The notes beneath the pieces are model-generated. The model saw only the letters and a list, made by a program, of their open reading frames with translations. It ran no database searches and was not told the DNA's origin. The position numbers and the translations under genes were made by a program. DNA of 5,675 nt from Methanomicrobiales archaeon (GTDB taxonomy: Archaea > Halobacteriota > Methanomicrobia > Methanomicrobiales > Methanoculleaceae): NCBI GenBank assembly GCA_012797575.1, contig JAAZOW010000138.1:1-5675 (forward strand). The letters are read 5' to 3'. This document shows positions 1-5,278 of the stretch, in pieces (positions within the stretch are counted from its first letter, which is position 1; each line of letters begins with the position of its first letter).

Positions 1-1229
1 GACTCTCATTTGACGACCTCCCATCATGGCTGGATGCCCGCGAGGAGGAGATACGAGATAGCCTCTCTGATGCGACAGCATCATCAAGGGAGGCCATCAA
101 CGCCGCCCTCGAACGCCTCGGGGAGGCGATCAACCGCATGGAGGAGGCGGAGGGTGCGGAGAAAGTCCACCCTAGGCTTCGGGATATATCCCGAAAGGCG
201 CTCCCCCAGTTCACGAAATCCATGACCCAGATCCTCTCGCGCGACCTATCCGGCGATCCAGAGGCCTTCTACGCAACCGCCACCGATATACTGAAGAGCG
301 CGCTCAAGACGGTGAAGGGCCAGGGGAAGTACCTGTCCTCCCTCTACCCCGACGAGATGAAGGATGTGCGCGCAGCTATACGGGATCTCGGGAGGGCGAT
401 CAACCCGATGACGGAGGCTGTCGCCCAGGCACAGAACGACCGGCAGCAGGTGGAGGGCATCCGGGAGCTGCACGGGTCTCTCATCCGGATACGGGAAGAG
501 TATACCGCTACCTCCGGGCAAGCCCGGGACTATGCGGCGACGCTGGAGGAGGTAGGCGACGAGATCCAGAGGGTTGAGGATGACCTCGCAGCACTCAGGC
601 TGCGCCCGGAGTATGCCAGAAAGAAGGAGACTCTGGAGCGCATCCAGGAACTCGATGGCGCAGAGCAAGAGGTGAAGCGGCAGGCTACATCCATCCGAAC
701 CACCGCCCTCCACGTCTTCCGGAAGGCCGGGAAGGTGGCCACGAAGGTCGGAGGTGATGCTGCAGCCGCAGACTTCGACCGGGTCCTCGATGCCTATGCG
801 TCCCCCCTCCCTGAGAACGAGGACGGTCTGGCAGGTCTGACCGAGTTGATGATGCCGACGACGCTTACCTTGATCCAGCAGGGGGATCTTGTCCTCAAGA
901 ACCAGGAGGAGATCGCCCTCTTCTCAGACCCAGATACCCTTCCTGCAGAGCTCCGGGAGATCGTTCACCGTCGGAAGGAGATCCAGGGGCAGTATGCAGC
1001 ACTCCAGGAGACCTACGCCTCGCTCCCGATCGTGATCGAGGAGGAACGCCTCACCACCCACCTCTCAGAGCTTCAGAGGGAGCGCGAGGTGAAGGGTGGC
1101 GCGCGGGACCGGGCTGAGAGCCAGCAGGAGATCCTGGAGACCTCGTATGCGGGGGAGCGCGAGAAGCTCCATAGCGTTCTCGCGGATCAGGAGGTGGAGG
1201 TCGATATACCCGACCTCATACCATCCTGA
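1..1229 (+). CDS. Coiled-coil protein of unknown function (5' end outside window)
   Basis: The frame is open from base 3 to the TGA at 1227-1229, giving 408 visible residues. The first ATG (138) is internal: the codons before it already encode the same charged helical protein, so the true start lies left of the window. The visible part is rich in Glu, Arg, Ala, Leu and Gln, has no Cys, no membrane segment and no signal peptide. Two stretches look like coiled coil (about visible residues 140-235 and 310-395), separated by a less charged helical segment. A motif of the form (R/G)(E/R)AIN recurs at residues 29-33, 40-44 and 129-133. It is probably a cytosolic structural or scaffold protein. I do not recognise the family; it could be a fragment of a larger SMC-like or filament-forming protein. 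The next gene starts within about 55 bases on the same strand, so they are probably co-transcribed. The reading frame is certain, the function unknown. Confidence 0.85.
   Translation, partial: LSFDDLPSWLDAREEEIRDSLSDATASSREAINAALERLGEAINRMEEAEGAEKVHPRLRDISRKALPQFTKSMTQILSRDLSGDPEAFYATATDILKSALKTVKGQGKYLSSLYPDEMKDVRAAIRDLGRAINPMTEAVAQAQNDRQQVEGIRELHGSLIRIREEYTATSGQARDYAATLEEVGDEIQRVEDDLAALRLRPEYARKKETLERIQELDGAEQEVKRQATSIRTTALHVFRKAGKVATKVGGDAAAADFDRVLDAYASPLPENEDGLAGLTELMMPTTLTLIQQGDLVLKNQEEIALFSDPDTLPAELREIVHRRKEIQGQYAALQETYASLPIVIEEERLTTHLSELQREREVKGGARDRAESQQEILETSYAGEREKLHSVLADQEVEVDIPDLIPS
117..149 (+). repeat. Internal DNA/protein repeat, copy 1
   Basis: These 33 bases encode LGEAINRMEEA and match 387-419 (LGRAINPMTEA) in the same reading frame at 26 of 33 bases by eye. 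A third, shorter relative (REAINAA) is encoded from base 87, exactly 11 residues before the equivalent motif here. An 11-residue spacing is what hendecad coiled-coil packing would give. The repeat lies inside the coiled-coil gene and suggests growth by internal duplication. Confidence 0.55.
387..419 (+). repeat. Internal DNA/protein repeat, copy 2
   Basis: This is the second copy of the repeat at 117-149, in the same frame of the same gene, 270 bases (90 codons) downstream. Over the longer 15-residue alignment (visible residues 35-49 against 125-139), nine positions are identical. Confidence 0.55.
1197..1217. other. Perfect 7-bp inverted repeat at the 3' end of the coiled-coil gene
   Basis: GAGGTCG (1197-1203) and CGACCTC (1211-1217) are exact reverse complements separated by seven bases, ending ten bases before the stop codon. 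In RNA this would form a GC-rich stem-loop. No T-rich tract follows, so it is not a classic terminator. It could be an RNA processing or stability element between the first and second genes of the operon, or a by-product of the codons used. Confidence 0.3.
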
Positions 1230-1282
1230 ATGTCAAAGAGAATCCTGTTTATGTGCCAAGCACAGATACTTTTAACGAATCG

Positions 1283-2119
1283 ATGAAGGCAGACACAACC
1301 ACACCTGGATCTACACCGCACCTCTGGATAGGGGTGCCCGCAGTCGCGTTTGGAGGGATAGGACTTGAGATGTTGCTTTTCTCGGTCGGTTTTGAGTACG
1401 CTGCCTGGGCAGGCATCGTAGGATGCGTGGTGGCCTCGTTCATCCTCTTCTACCAGGCGTACAATAAACCGCGGAGGGATATCGTCTCGCTCTTTGTACC
1501 GCTCTACGCAGTCCTCATCTTCATCGTGCCAAACGATATCAGCAAAGGGTTGATCGTGCAGGTGTTCTATGCGGCGACGATTACGCTCCTCACAGTCAGG
1601 GTGGAGAAATTGTTTAATGCGCCCAAACAAGAGAAGAGAACAATGAAGCAGATGTTGAATGACTATATCGGCCGGATTGAACCGCTCCTCGCTGAGGTAG
1701 ATGAGGAGACCGGGCATGCGGTCGCGCAGTCTTTTCTGATATACAAGTTCGGGCTTTATAAGAACGCAGTAGAGAGGTGCACGGAGGCGCTTGATCTGCT
1801 GGAAGCAGCCGAACCGCTCTCCTCAAGCGCACTTGAGGATGCCCTGCTGATCCTCCGGGAGCGCGCCGGCGACCTCGCCCGTTCCCGGATGACGGCAAGC
1901 CCGGAACATACCTTTTCCGAGGATGATTATGAGTATCTCGCCATCCACCTCAGGCCGGAGCAGGTCGAGATCCCTGCGACGCTCGATCTCGACAACGCCC
2001 TGATCCTCCTCTACGCTGTCGGAGTCGAGACCTCCCCCGACGATGAGCTGGCGCTCGAGGAGCATCAGCGCTTCATCATCCAGATCCTGGAGTCTTATAG
2101 AGAAAAGCTGACCGCATGA
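1283..2119 (+). CDS. Membrane protein with four N-terminal helices and a TPR-like cytosolic tail, function unknown
   Basis: Read from the ATG at 1283, the product has 278 residues. Four hydrophobic segments are visible at about residues 14-35, 38-58, 67-83 and 89-106. A hydrophilic helical domain follows, presumably cytosolic, since the basic segment after helix 4 (PKQEKRTMKQ) should stay inside. Residues 145-195 have TPR-like spacing (a Gly-Leu-Tyr turn followed by an NAVERCTEAL helix), suggesting a protein-binding surface. I do not recognise the family. An in-frame GTG at 1253 would add ten polar residues with weaker codon bias; I prefer the ATG, although neither start has a clear Shine-Dalgarno. 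A weak TATA-like TTTATGTG at 1248-1255 could serve a secondary leaderless transcript from the ATG. The gene ends in the ATGA overlap with the MATE gene, so the two are probably translated together and may work together at the membrane. Confidence 0.85.
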   Translation: MKADTTTPGSTPHLWIGVPAVAFGGIGLEMLLFSVGFEYAAWAGIVGCVVASFILFYQAYNKPRRDIVSLFVPLYAVLIFIVPNDISKGLIVQVFYAATITLLTVRVEKLFNAPKQEKRTMKQMLNDYIGRIEPLLAEVDEETGHAVAQSFLIYKFGLYKNAVERCTEALDLLEAAEPLSSSALEDALLILRERAGDLARSRMTASPEHTFSEDDYEYLAIHLRPEQVEIPATLDLDNALILLYAVGVETSPDDELALEEHQRFIIQILESYREKLTA

Positions 2120-3453
2120 CCGATCTCACAGACGGAAATCTCTTCCGGGGACTCATAACGATAGCGGCGCCTATCGTTGCCGGAAACGTACTGCAGAGCG
2201 GCCTCGAACTGGTCGATCTCTTCTTCGTCGGTCGCCTTGGGCATGAGGCGATCGCCGGGGTTGCGATGAGTAACACGGTTGTCATGGTTCTCATGACGGT
2301 CATCATCGGCCTCGTCACCGCAAACACCGCGTTTGTCTCGCGCCACTATGGGTCGCGCGATCTCGATATGGTGGCAAAAGCGGTCTATCACACCCTGATC
2401 CTCGGGCTTTTGTTCTCGATCACCCTCACCGTTGTGGGTACCCTCTTTGCTGAAGATATACTCTTCTTCCTCGGTGCGGAGCCGGACGTCGCAGCCTATG
2501 GAGCCTCATACCTGGCGGTCCTCTTCGCCGGCATAGCGACGATGGTCGAGCTCTGGGTGATCAACGCCTCGTTCCAGAGCTGCGGGGATGCCACCACACC
2601 CATGTTCCTGGTGATCTTTGCCAACATACTCAATATCGCCCTCGACCCGCTCCTGATCTTCGGTTACGGGGCGGTCCCTGCCTTCGGGGTCGCCGGGGCG
2701 GCGTACGCCACCGTCATATCCCGGGGTGTGGCGTTCTCCATAGCGTTTGCCCTGCTCCTCACCGGGCGAGCGCCGGTTCCCTTCTCGCTCCGGACGAAGA
2801 TCGACTTCTCCCTGGTCTGGAGACTGATCCGGGTCGCCATCCCGAACTCCGTCCAGTCGGGGCTCCGGAGCGTCACCTTCATGATGATGATGGCGATCGT
2901 GGCGGTCTTCGGGACAGCAGCCATATCCGCCTACGGTATCGTAGGAAGGCTCGAGACGGTCGCGCTCATGCCGGGGTTCGGCGTCGCGACCGCCACCGCC
3001 GTGCTCGTAGGCCAGAACCTCGGTGCTGGCAAGCCTGAGCGGGCGGAAGCGGGTGTGCGGCTCTCCGCGCTCATGAATGGTGGATTTATGGCGCTTGTAG
3101 GAGTGATATTCTTCTTTGCCGCCCCCTCACTCATCGAGATCTTCGATCCGAGCGGCACGAGCACCGAGATCGGTATATCGTACATGCACACGGTCGCGCC
3201 ATTCTACGTCTTCATCGCCATCGCGATAGTCCTCGGATTTGCGCTCAACGGGGCTGGAGATACGAAGAAACCCATGTACGCCACGTTCTTTTCCATGGTC
3301 CTCTTCCAGGTACCTCTGGCGTACATCCTCCCCGACCTTCTCGGGATCGGGATTGCAGGGGTCTGGCTTGCGGTGATCTGCGGGACTGTCCTGCAGGTTG
3401 GGATGCTCTTCACGATGTACCGACGCGGAACCTGGAAGACAGCGGCAATATAG
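2116..3453 (+). CDS. MATE family efflux transporter
   Basis: A full-length, 445-residue multidrug and toxic compound extrusion (MATE) transporter, the usual size for prokaryotic members, with about twelve hydrophobic segments. It has the family's two-fold pseudo-symmetry: LITIAAPIVAGNVLQSGLEL near residue 13 resembles LIRVAIPNSVQSGLRSV near 237. Family signatures are visible: VDLFFVGRLG (33-42), SCGDATTPM (155-163), NILNIALDPLLIFG (170-183), VGQNLGAGKPERA (298-310) and NGAGDTKKPM (378-387). Asp34 in helix 1 sits where characterised MATE proteins (NorM, PfMATE) carry their cation-coupling Asp; that equivalence is judged by eye. MATE proteins export organic cations, drugs or metabolites in exchange for Na+ or H+; substrate and coupling ion cannot be read here. 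The ATG overlaps the previous TGA by four bases, indicating translational coupling. The codons match the neighbours, with no sign of recent transfer. Confidence 0.96.
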   Translation: MTDLTDGNLFRGLITIAAPIVAGNVLQSGLELVDLFFVGRLGHEAIAGVAMSNTVVMVLMTVIIGLVTANTAFVSRHYGSRDLDMVAKAVYHTLILGLLFSITLTVVGTLFAEDILFFLGAEPDVAAYGASYLAVLFAGIATMVELWVINASFQSCGDATTPMFLVIFANILNIALDPLLIFGYGAVPAFGVAGAAYATVISRGVAFSIAFALLLTGRAPVPFSLRTKIDFSLVWRLIRVAIPNSVQSGLRSVTFMMMMAIVAVFGTAAISAYGIVGRLETVALMPGFGVATATAVLVGQNLGAGKPERAEAGVRLSALMNGGFMALVGVIFFFAAPSLIEIFDPSGTSTEIGISYMHTVAPFYVFIAIAIVLGFALNGAGDTKKPMYATFFSMVLFQVPLAYILPDLLGIGIAGVWLAVICGTVLQVGMLFTMYRRGTWKTAAI

Positions 3454-3455
3454 CA

Positions 3456-3469
3456 GCGAAGAAGTTCGC
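3456..3469 (+). terminator. Small stem-loop just after the MATE stop codon
   Basis: GCGAA (3456-3460), loop GAAG, TTCGC (3465-3469) form a perfect 5-bp stem two bases after the MATE stop codon. No T-rich stretch follows, so a terminator role is tentative; it could instead mark the mRNA 3' end or be chance. Confidence 0.25.
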
Positions 3470-3498
3470 AGGGCTCTATGGAAGCTATCGCGATCACT

Positions 3499-3548
3499 AC
3501 CCCTGGGGGGGGCGCGGGGTGAAGCGTCGCACTCCCCATGCGGGGGGG
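3499..3548. other. G-tract and dyad cluster between convergent genes
   Basis: This part of the convergent intergenic region (3454-3548) holds C4 (3500-3503), then after one T a G8 run (3505-3512), CGC, G4 (3516-3519), a second C4 (3534-3537) and G7 (3542-3548). Each C4 can pair with a following G run, for example ACCCC 3499-3503 with GGGGT 3516-3520, and 3534-3537 with part of 3542-3548. The G7 run abuts the stop codon of the - strand gene. Its position suggests bidirectional termination or a transcription barrier, and the + strand could also form a G-quadruplex. The runs also make it a place to suspect base-count errors. Confidence 0.4.
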
Positions 3549-3869
3549 TCAGAGCGAGTCGAGGCTGATCGCGGCAAAATCGTCTGCAAGTGCGCTGACG
3601 TCCTTTACACCAAATGCTGTCTGGACCGTGGTAAGTTCGAGGTCGCGCGCCACATCGCACATGTAGTCAAGGATATCGATCGAGAGCTCCCGCTTCTGCT
3701 TGGATTTACGGAGCTGGTCTACGAGGAAAGTCACCTTCTCAGGCGACTCCAGCCGGAGCTTGGCGAGGCTCAGGACGCACATGTAGATCCGGGTCAGGTT
3801 CCTATCCGTTCCGGTGATGGTATCGAAGAAGTTCCGGAGGACCTGCGCCTGGTAGACCTCGCCACTCAT
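3549..3869 (-). CDS. Small conserved-looking protein of unknown function
   Basis: This ORF encodes 106 residues predicted to be soluble and almost entirely helical, with two Cys (near residues 31 and 76), no membrane segment and no nucleotide-binding or zinc motif. A basic stretch (RKSKQKRE) lies near the middle. I do not recognise the family. The strand choice rests on G/C-ending codons in this frame, normal amino acid composition, and a well-placed TATA box. The longer overlapping + strand ORF has the odd composition typical of an antisense shadow. No Shine-Dalgarno precedes the ATG, and the TATA box at 3893-3900 puts the likely transcript start at or next to the start codon, so the mRNA is probably leaderless. 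It lies 83 bases downstream of the GTPase gene on the same strand, so read-through from that gene is also possible. The ATG could in principle be an internal start, but nothing supports a longer form. Confidence 0.75.
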   Translation of the reverse strand: MSGEVYQAQVLRNFFDTITGTDRNLTRIYMCVLSLAKLRLESPEKVTFLVDQLRKSKQKRELSIDILDYMCDVARDLELTTVQTAFGVKDVSALADDFAAISLDSL

Positions 3870-3892
3870 TCTGATCGGATATTCCCCGACTG

Positions 3893-3900
3893 CATATAAA
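3893..3900 (-). promoter_or_regulatory. Archaeal TATA box for the 106-residue gene
   Basis: The - strand reads TTTATATG, a good archaeal TATA box, preceded by a purine-rich CAGAGA that could act as the BRE. Its centre is about 28 bases from the A of the start codon, the normal TATA-to-transcript-start distance, implying a leaderless mRNA. A small dyad, TCGG (3875-3878) with CCGA (3886-3889), lies between TATA box and start codon, where a repressor could bind; that part is speculative. Confidence 0.6.
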
Positions 3901-3952
3901 TCTCTGTCGGTTTATTGTGTGGAGGCGCTCGGGCGGGGAAGGAGTAATCGGT

Positions 3953-5122
3953 TCATCTCCGGACGCTGACGATCTTGATGATATCCCCGCTCTTCAACTC
4001 GAGGGAATCCTTAACCCGCATCCCACTCTTCGCATCGACGGCATAGAGGAACCCCTCACCGATATCGGTATGGACCTGGTAGGCGAGATCGCGGGGAGTC
4101 GATCCACGCTTCATGAGGAATGCATCGGGGAGCACTCTGCCTTTGCTGTCGGTGAGTTTGCTCTCATCCTCGACCGGGAAGACGACGATCATATCGAGGA
4201 GGTCAAAGACCGCGGTGTCGAGCGCCTGCTGGACGCCGGTTCCGCCGAACACTTGCATAAACTCTGCCACCCTCTGAAGACCGGCCCGCTGTGCGGCGGT
4301 GAGGTTCGTCTTCGGGTTGATCTCGAAGGCCTGATCACCGGGACGATAGGTGACAAAACCCCCCTCGGCGGCCATCCGGAGCGCAAGCTCTCCTGCCGCG
4401 CTTGCAAATGTGACGTCATACTCCGCGATCCGGTCAAGGCACGCCTCAGGCGCCTGGTCAGCCTTGTTTCCGACGATCAGCATCGGCTTTCCGCGCAGCA
4501 TCAACTCCCGGCAGAACCGGATCAGATCCTCCTCCCCGGCGGTCCGGAGATCGACCCCCGCCGCCTCGACAGCACCGCGGACGTTCTCAAACGTCACGCC
4601 GAGGCCAGCGAAGACATCGGCGATCGCCGCTGCAAGAGAGAACTCTCTTGCCTGGGCCTGTCGCTTGAGCTTCTCCCAGTGCCGCGAGAGGATACCGTAC
4701 ATCCACATCGATATCTCATACTGGAGGAACTCGATGTCGCGCACGGGGTCGCGCGTGCCGATATCGACCGGGTTTCCCTCGGCATCCGTCGCTCCGCTGG
4801 CATCGACGATCTGGAGGATCGCGTCTGCCTGCCGGAGATTATCGAGGAACTGGTTCCCAAGTCCCCTCCCCTTATGTGCCTCGGGGACAAGTCCCGCGAC
4901 GTCGATAAGCCCGATTGGGACGAATCGGACCCCGTCCTGGCAGTTCTCGCACGAGACATTCATCTCCTGACAGGGGCAGGCGGTCCTTACATATGCAACA
5001 CCGTGATTGGCGTCGATGGTCGTAAACGGGTAATTGGCGATCTCTGCCGGGGCCAGGGTCGCCGCCCTGAAAAACGTTGATTTCCCGCAGTTGGGCTTTC
5101 CTGCAATGGCCAGTGTGATCAT
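3953..5122 (-). CDS. ychF: YchF/Ygr210-family Obg-like GTPase (often annotated redox-regulated ATPase YchF)
   Basis: A 389-residue P-loop NTPase of the Obg/YchF branch, full length, with a C-terminal TGS domain. Visible motifs are Walker A GKPNCGKST (8-16), switch I YPFTTIDAN (31-39), Walker B DVAGL (74-78) followed by the glycine-bearing HKGRGLGNQF segment, G4 NKAD (219-222) and G5 SAAGE (241-245). The TGS domain covers about 311-389. Four Cys (49, 51, 58, 61) sit between switch I and Walker B and could bind a metal. Bacterial YchF and eukaryotic OLA1 have NxxE at G4 and prefer ATP; the canonical NKAD here predicts GTP and fits the archaeal/fungal Ygr210 subfamily, so the usual 'ATPase YchF' name may mislead. 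Relatives associate with ribosomes or translation factors; the exact role is unknown. I use the ATG at 5122 because GGAGGAG lies six bases upstream; an in-frame TTG at 5146 would place that Shine-Dalgarno inside the gene. It is probably transcribed from a TATA-like site at 5173-5180. Confidence 0.95.
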   Translation of the reverse strand: MITLAIAGKPNCGKSTFFRAATLAPAEIANYPFTTIDANHGVAYVRTACPCQEMNVSCENCQDGVRFVPIGLIDVAGLVPEAHKGRGLGNQFLDNLRQADAILQIVDASGATDAEGNPVDIGTRDPVRDIEFLQYEISMWMYGILSRHWEKLKRQAQAREFSLAAAIADVFAGLGVTFENVRGAVEAAGVDLRTAGEEDLIRFCRELMLRGKPMLIVGNKADQAPEACLDRIAEYDVTFASAAGELALRMAAEGGFVTYRPGDQAFEINPKTNLTAAQRAGLQRVAEFMQVFGGTGVQQALDTAVFDLLDMIVVFPVEDESKLTDSKGRVLPDAFLMKRGSTPRDLAYQVHTDIGEGFLYAVDAKSGMRVKDSLELKSGDIIKIVSVRR

Positions 5123-5128
5123 GAGAAA

Positions 5129-5135
5129 CTCCTCC
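5129..5135 (-). promoter_or_regulatory. Shine-Dalgarno that decides the GTPase start
   Basis: The - strand reads GGAGGAG, six bases before the ATG at 5122. It is the only strong, well-spaced ribosome binding site seen before a gene start in this window, and it favours this ATG over the upstream in-frame TTG at 5146. Confidence 0.8.
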
Positions 5136-5172
5136 GCAGTGTACAATCTGAGAGTAGTGTTTGGTCATACAC

Positions 5173-5180
5173 CATTTATC
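5173..5180 (-). promoter_or_regulatory. Probable TATA box of the GTPase gene
   Basis: The - strand reads GATAAATG within an A-rich patch. A transcript starting about 26 bases downstream (near 5150) would carry a leader of roughly 28 bases that includes the GGAGGAG site. The match is moderate, and GTATGAC at 5164-5170 is a weaker alternative. Confidence 0.4.
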
Positions 5181-5193
5181 TTTGCGGGATTGA

Positions 5194-5220
5194 AGGGAGA
5201 AGACCCCGCTCAGAGGGAGA
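5194..5220 (+). repeat. Pair of AGGGAGA direct repeats in the divergent promoter region
   Basis: AGGGAGA occurs at 5194-5200 and again at 5214-5220, exactly 20 bases apart and each followed by a purine-rich tail. Two copies about two helical turns apart, between two divergent promoters, could be a regulator binding site. The motif is short and purine-rich, so chance is possible. Confidence 0.25.
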
Positions 5221-5245
5221 GAGGCTCACTCACCCCAAACCGGAG

Positions 5246-5254
5246 GGTTATAGC
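5246..5254 (+). promoter_or_regulatory. Probable TATA box of the YdjM-like gene
   Basis: The + strand reads GGTTATAGC, centred about 29 bases before the ATG at 5279. No Shine-Dalgarno lies between, so the transcript would be leaderless or nearly so, as for the 106-residue gene. The TATA match is modest, but its spacing agrees with that of the better example. Confidence 0.4.
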
Positions 5255-5278
5255 CGGCAGAAGTCAATCCCATGAGAG

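Noticed and set aside
246..742. Antisense frames within the coiled-coil gene
   Set aside because: They lack promoters, ribosome binding sites and sensible composition, and overlap a clearly coding frame.
138..1229. ATG at 138 as the true start of the coiled-coil gene, with GGAGG about eleven bases upstream
   Set aside because: The frame is open to the left edge and the upstream codons encode the same charged helical sequence, including one copy of the internal repeat that spans the ATG.
3519..3899. A 126-codon + strand frame opposite the 106-residue gene
   Set aside because: Its composition is shadow-like (many Asp, His, Arg and scattered Cys), and it starts inside the G-tract region without a ribosome binding site or TATA box, whereas the - strand gene has a good promoter and proper codon bias.
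3917..5080. A 387-codon open frame on the + strand opposite the GTPase gene
   Set aside because: The - strand frame carries complete P-loop, NKAD and TGS motifs; this frame is open only because of the G/C-rich codons of the opposite strand and shows no recognisable motif.
5123..5146. An upstream TTG start adding eight residues to the GTPase
   Set aside because: The strong GGAGGAG would fall inside the coding region, and the usual family N-terminus begins directly before the Walker A strand, as it does from the ATG at 5122.
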